A DNA stretch of 64,000 nucleotides from Sphaerolaimus hirsutus (lineage: Eukaryota; Nematoda; Chromadorea; Monhysterida; Sphaerolaimidae), in NCBI GenBank assembly GCA_964036195.1, contig OZ038452.1, positions 5,946,704 through 6,010,703 of the forward strand. Direction: 5' to 3'. This document shows, piece by piece, positions 52,301 to 61,903 of the stretch. A program made the translations under genes and the position numbers. Each line of letters opens with the position of its first letter. The first letter of the stretch is position 1. The notes under the pieces were generated by a model, which ran no database searches, was not told the DNA's origin, and worked only from the letters and a program-made list of their open reading frames with translations.

Positions 52301-55300
52301 CATTGTCAACCACATTAGTGTTAAAACAACACAAAAGTGTTCATTTTTTGAAATTCAATTGGATGCTGGACTTTTGTGGGACAGTAACATTTTAATAAAT
52401 TTTAAACTTTGCACCCCACACTGTGGTGAGTTGCCAAAGACCGCCTGGCCAGTGTATAGTTGGGGAGGGGTGTTGGCGACACATCCCCAAAATTTTATAT
52501 TTATACCCGTCCCACAGGTGGAGGTACGGCACCCGCAGTGAAAGAAATCAGTGGGGCCGGACCTGTGTGGGACACTAAAAAAGCTGCAAAATTTTTTTGC
52601 ACTCGGCGACCCACCCTGTAGGGGGTCGCCGCGACCCCTTCAATTCATGCGAAGTAGAGGGGGGTTGCGCCAATAAATACCCCAGGTTTTAGCTTCTGGC
52701 GCGTCCTAGAACTGTAGATAGGACGGCAGAAGTAAAATAAAAAATTGGGGGCCGGACTTGATCGGGAAGGTGTTTAAGACAGCTATCTATCCTGGAGGCA
52801 CATTTTTTTGCTAGTACGACTGAGCTTCCCCCCCGCCAAATTCGCTCAGCCATCAATCTTCAAAAAGTCGATACCTTGATAAGTTGAGACACCGCAAGTC
52901 CCCCCCCCCCGCAGGACATTATTTAGGATCCATTGCCATTGACCAGGACATTTAAGCCATTGGACGATCTATCCAACCCCTGGGGGTATATGCCGGACAA
53001 TCGTGCAGAGCGACGCAAAGCGGCGAGCCGAACGCACTGAGCAGTCGCATGATGGGGTTGTGCGGCGCGGCGAGCGCGCGTATCTGCTCGGCGAGGGCGG
53101 CGTCGCGGGCCGCGGCCGCCTGGTCGCCCAGCGGCACGCCCGTGGAGCTCTGCGCCTCGGCCACCAGCCGCACCACCACCGGCGGCAGCCCCGCCACCCG
53201 CGACGACGCGTTGCTGCGAGTGAGTGCTTAGTAGCCACAATGAAACACCATGGTTGTTGAAACGTATTTACGTTTACTCGATAAATACGGATACTTGCGT
53301 ACTGCGTAAATTGTTTTACGTTTCCACTCGAAAAAATACCGGTACTCACTTACTCGCGTACTTCATGAAAGTACGCAAGTTCAGAAAACGTATTTCAGAT
53401 CGTAAACGTATTTCCGGCTTTTATATGAAAGCAATGCTTTTCAAAGCATAAAAATAAAATAGGAGAAAAAAAAGAAAGGGAAAATATCCAAAATAGTCGC
53501 AAAAAATAGGCTAACACACATCAACTAGTGAATTTGAGGTTAAAAAGTTTAAAAATTAGTTATTTTGGGGGGAAAATGTTGCAACACTTTTATAAGAAAT
53601 TTCGGGGGATAAAAGTAATTTACTTACGTTTACTCATGAGTAAAAGTAAAAAATGTACTTATCCGTTTAAAATTGTTCGGTAATTTTTTTGCGTTTTCTG
53701 TACTCAGCGGTGAGTAAAAAATAAGTACTTTACGTTTACGTTGACTTCCAAAAAAGTTAGGTACTTTTAACGACTGCAAAACACCACATGTGCTATAGCC
53801 AAATGAGAGCGCGGCACACACCGCGCGTCAGAGTCGGCGAAGGCGGCGGCGAGCAGCTGCTTGAGCTGCGTGCGGAACCAGGTCAAGTCGGCCACGTCGC
53901 GGCCGGCCAGCTGCAGCGTGAGGTTGAACGCGGCCGCCAAGTGCACGGCGCGCGCCAAAGCCGCACGCAGGTCGTACAGCCGCGCCTGGTCCACGTGCAG
54001 CGTCTGCGACATATCACACGCGTATACTCGGCGGACCGCAGAGTTGTGCACAATCCTACCATGCACAATCCTACCATAATTTAATGAACAAAATTTTGTT
54101 ATAACGAAATATAATGATGACAAACTGTTTAATTTTTGGTTCATTATTCCGATGGGTTATGGTAGGTTTCCATACTAAGTGTGATGTGCGCCGGGTATAG
54201 CTATAGGCAGCCCAGAACGTGGCCCGTTAACACACCTCAGGAAACGGCCACGAATCCTCCCACTCCAACAGCATCAAGTAAGCAGTGTGCATGAGCTGGT
54301 CAAACGACACGGGCTCGCGACTTTCCGCATGCTCGCTCGGGGCACCCGTTTCCGCTGGTGGCGCCCCTGTGCTGCTGCTCGCGCCGCAGTTGGATTGCGT
54401 CGCCGCCAACGCCCGCCCAAGCCACGCCTCCGTGTTACGCAACCCGTCTGCGACAAGTTCCGCCATTGTATATATTTGCATTGATTGACAAGCTATATGT
54501 ACAGTTCGGATTGTTCATAGGTTTTCATGTCACTTAAGTAACTATACTAGCTGAGACCAGGAGCCAGATTTAATTCTCCCTACAGATTTGTAGGGCATGC
54601 CGCAAAGCCCGATAAATTTTCAACGTTCAGCCAGGTCGACACAAATGCACTGAGAGCAACGCGGTTCGTGAAGGTTTGCCTTAACGTGGCCTATATTCCA
54701 ATATGTTCTATTTCACTTAGATTTAGGCCCGGAAATCACGATTTCCTCATTTCTTGGAAGTGCGCCAACTCTTTCGTTTTTTTAAGATTTTGTCGCTCAC
54801 CTTACTCGCATAACTTGCGATTTTGTATTCTCGTGCATCCATTCATTTATTTTCACTGCCCTCACGTTCTGGCTGTAGGACAGTGAAAACTAAGAAGTGC
54901 GCATCTGACTATACAAAACCGTGAGTTATGTGAGTAATGCGCCCGAGAAAATCGAAAAAAGAAAGAGTTGGCCGACAGCCAAGAAATGACAAAATCATGA
55001 TTCCCGAGCCAAAATCTATGTAAAATACGCCATATTGCAATATCAGCGACCTGCGATCAAATCTAAGTGAAAAAGATCAGATTGGAATATGGGCCACGTT
55101 AAGGCAAACTTTAGTGTATTTCACGAACTGCGTTGGTCTTAGTGCATGTGTGTCGACCTGGCTGAACGTTGAAAATTTATCGGGTATAGCGACATGCCCT
55201 ACAAATCTGTAGGAAAAATTAAATCTGCCCCCTGGGGGTTGTGGGGCTTACCCAACCACCAGGCTTACCCACCAAATCGCCCAGCTATCTATTCATCTGT

Positions 55301-58300
55301 CCCAGAGGTAAATACTGGATTCGATTAGAAATTCGAGGATTCGAGATAGGGACCCCGAGATAGGGAGTCGAAAATGTACAACAGTTTAAACCCAAAGTGT
55401 GTACAAACCTGGGGTCAGCCTCAAATACTCGTTGAACGCGCGACGTTCATACTCGACAGCATTTTCCTGTATCAGTGGGCGGGTGCTGGCGATTGTGAAA
55501 TTGGCCATGTCCACTTTGAGCAGTTCCACCAGCTCTAAAATGCCTCTGCAAGTGGAGTTTCGCTATCTATTCTTATCAGAGGTCTACAGAATTTTGACCC
55601 TCCCGGGGGTTGGAGCTGGGGTATCCTAAATTTTGACCCCCTGGGGGTTGGATGGCCGCCAAATCGCTTCTTCGGTAGCAGAAAATATTTTAGATGGGCG
55701 GGGTTCGGGAGGTGAATCAATTATGTTTTTTCAAGGTGTGCAAAAAGGTGGAAGAATCGCTAAAAAGGGAAAATATAGTTTAAAAAAGCATACCAGCACA
55801 TAAATAGCTAAAAAAGACAACAAGGCGCATGGACTAGTGATTTTGAAGCTGGAAATGGGCAAAAGTTATAAAAATTGGCGATTTTGAGGAAAAAAAAATA
55901 CGGAAAAAAATCGCTCCAAAAGCTTGATAGATGGTGGATCGGGGGGGGGGGGGGGTAGAGGATAGTAGCCACAAAAATTTGCAGCCAGAGTAGATAGAAA
56001 ACTTGGCGATTTTGTGGGGGCACAAACTGAAATGACACCAACTAAAATGAACAGAACTAACTGAAACAGCGGAATGAGATTTTTGGGAGCTTTCTTCAAT
56101 TGTTCGACTTTTTCGTCGCGAGCGGGCGCGCACATTTTGCCGATGACGCCAATGATGTAATTCGCGAGGGGTATAAAATCGTAATCTTGGTCTATCGCGT
56201 TCCGCAAATTGTCCATATCGATCTGCGTCTCGATGTCGCGCCGCAAACGCACATTCGATGGAGGCAGCACTTTGAGTAGGTCCTGCCGTACGAACTACCT
56301 TTGCGAACTTGTCAAAAAACACACGATCGAATATAAATGAGGCGTCTAATTCTAAAAGTCGACAAGTCCACAAAATGCGATTTTGAGTAAATCGATTTTG
56401 AGTAAGTTTCAAACCCAATTCCAGGCCGTGTCCCATTTGGCTCTCTTATGCTTTCCATAAAGTTCCATATGTTGAAAATAAAGTGTCAAATTTTCAGCCC
56501 CTAATCTCAACGTATATGTGAAAAATGGGGTGTCCATAAAATTCCATTCGGTCAGAGCAAAACTGTTTTGGGAGGGAAATGGACTTGTCACCTTCTTGCA
56601 CGCGAGAACATTTTTGTTCCCGTCCGCGCTGCTTCTCCCTTATGGGAAATTTATGCACTTGTCGACTTTTAGAAATCGGTGCCCATAGTGGACTTATCAC
56701 ATTTCTTGCGTTTTTCCCCATTAAAAAGGATGCGGATGATGGACTTGTCGACTTTTAGCCCAAAAATAAGTGGACTTGTCGACTTCTTGTCCAATTTTTT
56801 TTTGCATTTTTCCCCAAAAATGTCAAATTTGGCACTATGCCACATGGGCATGTGAGGTCAAAAAATTTATGGAAAATGATGAAAAATGTGCGGAAGTAGA
56901 CCCAGATGTCGTTTCCGGGCCTAACTCGAAATTTTTATATTTTGGACTGTCGACTTTTAGAATTGGACGCCTCAAATATGTCTAGGGTACAGTTTGAAAA
57001 ACCCCGTGTTTTTTTCACAGAGCCCGTTTAAAAAACATCGTTTTTTAATGAAACATTTTTTTTAAAGTTCCAAAATCTAGTCATGACTATATGAGTCAAC
57101 ATATAAAGGTATATCAGCAGGGGTCTCGAATGATTTTTAGTTTTTTTATTTTCCACATGAAAGGCGGGTGCACCTCCCGCTCGAATTCAAGAACAATTCA
57201 CAATTTAAGAATGGCGACAAGAACCCGAAACATAAAAATTATTAAGGTGCCTTTTACACTGTGACGACAAAAATGCAATTTTTCAACCATTTTTGTTGGA
57301 TGCATATAGGGTTCAAACGATATATCGTATCGAATATCGAATATCGGATATCGACCATTTTTTAATATCGATATCGAAAATTTAGAAAAAATATCGAATA
57401 TCGAATATCGATATCGAAAATTTTGAAAAAATATCGAATATCGACCATTTTTTCGATATATCGAACCTGTATTGTGTCCCCAAATTTACTTTTCATTTTC
57501 ATTTTGAGATGTTTATGGTTGATCTGATGTGCTTATAGTATTGTATTTGATGAGTAAAAGTACAGTATTTATAATGTCATTGTTGTTAGAGTGCTAAATT
57601 TGAAGCCAGAAAACGCTGAAATACTTTTTTTTGCAACATGCCCTTAAGCAATTAGGTTATAAGGATGAACTGTAATATCTACAAATTGTTATTTGTCTGA
57701 TACACTTTGATTCATCATGTTTTTCTTCTATTTTCTACCATTGAGTGATGTAAAGCTTGTTAAAATCACTTGTACCATTCACATTTCAGTAAAGAGATGA
57801 TTAAACATGTGTGCAACCACATGAAAATACAATATGCCACTTGAAATATGCCTTGCTATACCAAAAGCATATCGCAATATCGAATATCGAAATATCGACC
57901 ATTTTTCAATATCGAATATCGATATCGAGGTTCCATATCGTATCGATATCAAATATCGAGTTTCAGAAAAAAATATCGAATATCGATATCGAAAATTTTG
58001 AAAAAATATCGAATATCGATATCGAAAAGTCATATCGTTTGAACCCTAGATGCATATGAAATATTTTACATGTGTGAAGCCTCAATCGATCATGACTTGA
58101 TCAGCCCCACTGCCTGAGACAGACATCAATTTATATACATTGCGTGTTCATGCACACTAGATCACACCTTCCTTTGTTGTCGGAGGCTGTCGCTGTATTT
58201 GTGGGATGTTGTCGGCGGCCTCGTTAAGGGGCTGGCGACAACAAATCAGCGACAACCTCCGACAACAAGAAAATAGTGTGATCTAGTGAGCATGAACACG

Positions 58301-60168
58301 CAATGTATATATGTTTGTCTTAGGCAGTGGGGCTGATCAAGTCATGATCAATTTAGGCTTCACACATGAAAAATATTTCATATGTATCGCACAAAAATGG
58401 CTGAAAAATCGCATTTTTGTCGTCACAGTCGTCACAGTAAACGCTGTCTAGGCAGTATTGATCGCGATCGATCGACATGCGACCAGTGCGCGTGTTAGCT
58501 ACCTGCTTAATCTCGTCCACGAGATCCATGGCCATTTCAAAGTTGGGCGGGTCGGCGGCCAGCTGCTCCTGGAGCTTGTCCCAAAACGCCTGCTTCATGA
58601 TGGCGCCCACGGTGGACTGGACCGAGTCCGGCGGCAAGTCGGCGCCGTCGCTCAGCTGGAACTTGTCGTCGATGGCGATGTTGTGCGCCAGCGCCATGTT
58701 GTTCAGGCTGTGCGACATGTGCCGCAGCTCGGACAGGCTGACGAAGCGAGGCGGCGACGGCGGCACGCCTGCGACAGGTGGGTGCAACTGCTTGGTGGGG
58801 GTACTTCAAGGAAGTATGGTATTTTAAAACAAAGATGATTGAAATTCCGGGATTTAGCAGTCCCGATCCCGATCCCGAAACTTTTCAAATCCCGATCCCG
58901 ATCACGAGAAACTCCAAAGTCCAGGATCCCGATCCCGGAAAAATTAGTGGAAATTATCAAAAGTGAAAAAACGACGTTTTTGCATGCAAAAATGTGAACG
59001 CAAACCCCCAGCGTTCATTTTATGCAACGTTTCTGGCATCCAACAGTGTTTTTAGACCTTCATGAACAACTGTGGATGCCAAAACATTGGCCAAAATCTC
59101 TATCCCAGGACCCCGATCCCGATCCCGAAAAAATGCCAATACCGATCCCGATCCCGTGACCCCAATCCCGGCCAATCCCGAAATCTCAAAAAACCAATCC
59201 CGATCCCGAAAAGTCAATCCCGTTTGAACCCTACCCCCCCCCTATTTTTCTGCTATGTAAATATCCCTCCGAATGAGCGATTAGCTATCTATAGCAACAT
59301 CACACGAAAGAGGGAATTTTCAGGTTTTTGTGTCGGCGGGAACAAATCTGCTGATAATATGAAGTGCACGGTAGAAAATACGCAAAATTTCTGTACATGC
59401 GTTGTAAACTTCACAGGAAAAGTTACATCTCTCAGGAATTTTCAGCCCCGAGAACGGAGGACGTCCCTGGTTTGAACCCTAGCACAAAGTACTGGCACTT
59501 GACCTGATATTACTGTATACTATGACTCAAAGCCATATTGGGGGACTTTTGAAAGAAGGTTCAAAGCGACGCGTTGCAGGAGAACCATGTCCCTGTAGAC
59601 ATATAAATCTGCTCGGCATGTAGGTAAAATATAGCTAAAAATAGGTATGTAACCACGTGTATATCCCAAAATAGTGATTTCAATGTAGCGATTTCAAGTG
59701 AAAAATTGACAGAATGTAACAATAATAAACAATTTGGGAAGATTTGGGAAAAATCGCTCAAAATTTTGCTCTGAGTAAATAGATATATAGCTGAACGATT
59801 CGGGGGGGGGGGGGGTCAGGGTAAAGTAGCACAACAATTTGCCTAGTGATAGATAGAGCGGTCTTCCGGGATAGATAGATAGCTGGTCGATTTGGGGGGG
59901 GGCAGCCCCACCCATCGGAGACCCCTGCAACGGGTCTACATGCCTAGGGAGCCAAAGTCGTGCAAGAGCGCTCACCGGGCAAGGGCTGCGAGTGCGCCAA
60001 GTCGTCCAGCCCCGCGTTGGGACACTGCGCGGGCGCCGTTGCGGTGTGCGCGGGCGTGATGCGCGTCGAGTCGAAGCCGACCCGCGTGGCCAGCTGGTCC
60101 GGCGACGACGAGCCCGACTTTTCTTCTGGTTTTCCATCCACTTCCTGCGGATCTTCTCGCGACGCCAT
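49377..60168 (-). CDS. TCP11L1-like protein (T-complex 11-like), 9 exons
   Basis: Exons (minus strand): 59976-60168, 58503-58768, 56062-56282, 55409-55545, 54236-54447, 53822-54003, 53038-53213, 49878-50023, 49377-49454; 536 residues, intron phases 1,0,2,1,0,2,1,0, all consistent. Residues 1-64 are a low-complexity acidic/Ser N-terminus. The rest follows vertebrate TCP11L1 (about 509 residues): PPRFVSLSELRHM, then SLNNMALAHNI (~73-100), AFWDKLQEQLAADPP (~128-142), IIGVIGKMCAPARDE (196-210), LLKVDMANFTIASTRP (~236-251), and C-terminal VFSPHYKEIV matching the human VFCPYYDAIL. The family is alpha-helical. TCP11 relatives are linked to sperm PKA signalling, but the molecular role of TCP11L1 is not established. 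No membrane segment or signal peptide. Exons 5-9 are Ala-rich and extremely GC-rich. Introns hold four foldbacks. Confidence 0.92.
49545..49800. repeat. degenerate G-run hAT-like fragment in last intron
   Basis: GGAGCCCAGTAAACAGGGG resembles the interior of the 46011 element (GGAGCCCGGCGAACGGGG). No termini are recognisable. Confidence 0.4.
50542..51708. mobile_element. hAT-like element, CAACGATGG ends
   Basis: Starts CAACGATGGGTAAGTTCTCC and ends TTTTTCCATCGTTG; exact 8-bp duplication AGTACAGC (50534-50541 and 51709-51716). Rich in TGTGTTTTGAGTTTTT words at both sides. No coding frame. It carries a poly-G MITE at 51007-51342. Confidence 0.88.
51007..51342. mobile_element. poly-G MITE nested in the CAACGATGG element
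   Basis: TACCATATTACCTCGAAATA to TTCAAGGTAATAAGGTA; the interior matches 19205-19606 (ATCATGTACATTGGATACATG). This is the third nesting level: MITE in hAT-like element in foldback. Confidence 0.75.
53240..53810. repeat. GTAAACG-family repeats filling intron 6
   Basis: 53255-53430 and 53615-53780 carry ACGTATTTACGTTTACTCG and GGTACTTTTAACGACTGC-type sequence. They reach to ~40 bp from both flanking exons (7 and 6). Confidence 0.55.
54563..55228. repeat. foldback with ~240-bp arms in intron 4
   Basis: CCAGATTTAATTCTCCCTAC at the left pairs with AGGAAAAATTAAATCTGCC at the right. Long stretches such as CAGCCAGGTCGACACA and TGTGTCGACCTGGCTG are exact. Centre near 54880. Confidence 0.8.
55590..56045. 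repeat. GATAGAT / AAATCGC repeat family in intron 3
   Basis: Words GATTTTGAGGAAAAA, AATCGCTCCAAA and GGGGGTTGGATGG with a G run. The same family is at 24850-25110, 59630-59935, 60730-60900, 63150-63310 and 63600-63700. Ends not defined. Confidence 0.45.
56339..56973. mobile_element. MITE with GAGGCGTCTAATTC ends in intron 2
   Basis: Left GAGGCGTCTAATTCTAAAAG, right CTTTTAGAATTGGACGCCTC. GACTTGTCGACTTTTAG words repeat inside. It begins 57 bp from exon 3. An internal piece recurs at 62880-63110. Confidence 0.75.
56995..57120. mobile_element. fragment of TAGGGT hAT-like MITE
   Basis: TAGGGTACAGTTTGAAAAA, then T/A homopolymers and AGTCAACATATAAAGGTATA, as in the left third of 46093-46773. The right half is missing. 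Confidence 0.5.
57250..58435. repeat. foldback in intron 2, interrupted in one arm
   Basis: Left outer arm TTTACACTGTGACGACAAAA (57252) pairs with the right end GTCGTCACAGTAAACG (~58422). The arms resume at 58057 after the hAT-like insertion, and meet near 58225 (GGATGTTGTCGGCGGCCTCG). It ends ~65 bp from exon 2. Confidence 0.8.
57307..58048. mobile_element. hAT-like element built of ATATCGA repeats
   Basis: TAGGGTTCAAACGATATAT to CATATCGTTTGAACCCTA; exact 8-bp duplication GATGCATA (57299-57306 and 58049-58056). 57320-57460 and 57870-58035 are arrays of ATATCGAATATCGAT. The middle 400 bp are unique AT-rich sequence. No transposase. Confidence 0.88.
58855..59236. repeat. CCCGAT simple-repeat block ending GTTTGAACCCTA
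   Basis: Two arrays of ATCCCGATCCCGA (58858-58940 and 59100-59225) around a unique middle. The right end GTTTGAACCCTA equals the 57307-58048 terminus, so this may be a relative in which the satellite part is CCCGAT rather than ATATCGA. The left end is lost. Confidence 0.5.
59237..59935. repeat. intron 1 repeats, no exon
   Basis: 59240-59480 ends again in GTTTGAACCCTA. 59630-59935 is a GATAGATAGATAGC/G-run family copy, ending ~40 bp before the exon 1 donor. Confidence 0.4.
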
Positions 60169-60189
60169 TTTTTTTCTTTTTTACAGTCG

Positions 60190-60497
60190 CCATGAAATAT
60201 TTATCGAATCCCGACATTATGTGAACTTGGCAACTCTCCAAAAGCCGGTATTTATACCCCGTATATATACTGCAATTGACAATGGGGAACCGGCGCGGCA
60301 TGCCATTGTGTCGGCGGCCATCAGCGATCACATCCGGTGGCTTTATCACATTCCGCCGTCATTATCAGTGACCCGGACGGAAATCCATTGTCTTTTACTC
60401 TCGTTCGTACAATATGTAATCGTATCTAAATACAAAATTAAATTTCTTTGGAAAAATGCCAAGTTCACATAATGTCGGCGATCCATATTTATGAGGG
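60190..60497. repeat. inverted repeat between divergent genes
   Basis: CGACATTATGTGAACTTGGC (60212) is repeated inverted at 60457-60477, with further pairing outside. It lies between the TCP11L1-like start (60168, minus) and a candidate plus-strand start at 60615, so it overlaps their probable promoter region. Confidence 0.65.
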
Positions 60498-60614
60498 ATC
60501 GGGTCACGTATGAAATCTTGGCGCGAGTCCAAGTGTGTATTGGATACTGCTGATACAATTTGATATCGCGCGAATGAGAGTAAAATCGCAAAATTTCCAT
60601 CCACGTAGTCCATA

Positions 60615-60757
60615 ATGGTGCTGGAATGCAACTCGCTGATGTCGGCCGACGCACTAATCAACACTATTTTTGATGCGTGTACAAAGGGGTTTATCCAAAC
60701 GGTTATCTTGGCTAACTGCCAAGACTACAAACGAGGTTTCTTCCTTTATGATCATAG
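60615..60757 (+). CDS. candidate first coding exon, unknown protein
   Basis: ATG at 60615 opens a 47-codon frame (MVLECNSLMSADALIN, then a hydrophobic stretch FDACTKGFIQTVILANC, then DYKRGFFLYDH) ending at a strong donor ATAG|GTGAG. It is less GC-rich than the other exons. A possible later piece, frame ...FAIVNGSEDFISKFW...NLWPATKF at ~60925-61028, is not in a compatible phase with the only visible acceptor. The family is not recognised. It is divergent from the TCP11L1-like gene with 446 bp between starts. Confidence 0.35.
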
Positions 60758-61028
60758 GTGAGATTTGGATACTTGGCTCGTTGCCAAATAGAATTATTCG
60801 AGTAAAATTACCAAAAAATAAGCAAAAAATATATAGCAAAAAATAGCTTAAAATGGCAAAATTGCACAAGAAATAGTGATTCAGAAGGTGAAAATGGGCG
60901 CTGAAAACGTTGAACGTTGTATAGATCACGCCGCGTCTGTTCGCCATCGTCAACGGCAGTGAAGATTTTATTTCGAAATTTTGGCTAGCTGCCAATATAA
61001 ATCTTTGGCCGGCGACCAAGTTTATCTA

Positions 61029-61900
61029 AGGGATATGTCAGTTCCTCACAATAGGTGTCACCCGTGATGAAAAGCAACAGCGCCGGCGAAGTTTTCGCAT
61101 CATTCGGGCATAGGCTCACAGAAATGTTGTGTGAAATATTCGAACGTTTTTTGGACGCGAACTCTTTTCGACGCGACGCGAACGATTTTATATCTTAAAT
61201 TAATTCTTGTTTTTGGATGAAAAAACATGCCCACCAAAAAAAGTTGAAAGTAATTCACATTCACGCGGCATTCACATTTTGTATCACTTTTGTTCCTTAT
61301 ACAGGGCTCTTATGCTCATATTACTTATTTGATTCATTTCCATCACAGACCGTTCCAGTCTGAAGCAATAATATATCTATGAAATCTATCGTGAGTACGC
61401 GTGGGCGAGCCGATGACGCATTATATCCGTTCTATTAATTATTGGGCTGACGTGCTCCTAGCTACATTTTATTCGGAATCCAGACATCGCCGCTGTAGCT
61501 GTAAAAGTACGCTATCACGATTTTGTTTTTTTCGTTTCTGAAAGTTTGACAGCATTTCTGATTGATATTTGCAAATTCTTAGAAAGCTTTCGCACGTTTT
61601 TTTGTGACGACAATTAAATTTTAGTCTAAATATCTTTCTGTCGTGAAACTTGAGAGGACAAGGTGCCAACTTTTGAAGGAAAAAAAAAGAGGTTTCTAAA
61701 ACCAGGTTGTAAAAAAGACAGTTTCGTCCCTATTCAAGACAAAGTGGTGGTTGAAAACTCTAACATTTTTGTTGTCACAAAATTACACCGTGAAAGGCCC
61801 CTTCCCTAGGTAGAGGTGGCACCAGTTCACTTTTGTCGCAGGCAAACACAGTGTCGCATAGTTCCCCATCCCGCTGGGCTGCCGGCTGGCTGGGCGTCGT
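61029..61900. other. unassigned region
   Basis: AT-rich, no clear exon, MITE or tandem repeat. ~61690-61780 has no coding signal. Confidence 0.25.
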
Positions 61901-61903
61901 GTG

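Larger units (their letters stand above)
50085..52790. repeat. giant foldback in intron 7, interrupted in one arm
   Basis: Left outer arm CACCTTCCCGATCAAGTCCG (~50130) pairs with CGGACTTGATCGGGAAGGTG (~52757). The inner arm CAAGTGGGTGAC (51859) pairs with GTCACCCACTTGG (~52215), and the loop is near 52040. The arms are ~740 bp once the hAT-like insertion at 50542-51708 is removed. It fills intron 7 (50024-53037) almost completely, and it has no transposase frame. Confidence 0.85.

Noticed and set aside
60654..61019. 121-codon minus-strand frame, hydrophobic
   Set aside because: It is opposite the candidate plus-strand exon and GATAGAT-family repeat; no splice support; low complexity membrane-like composition from A/T runs.
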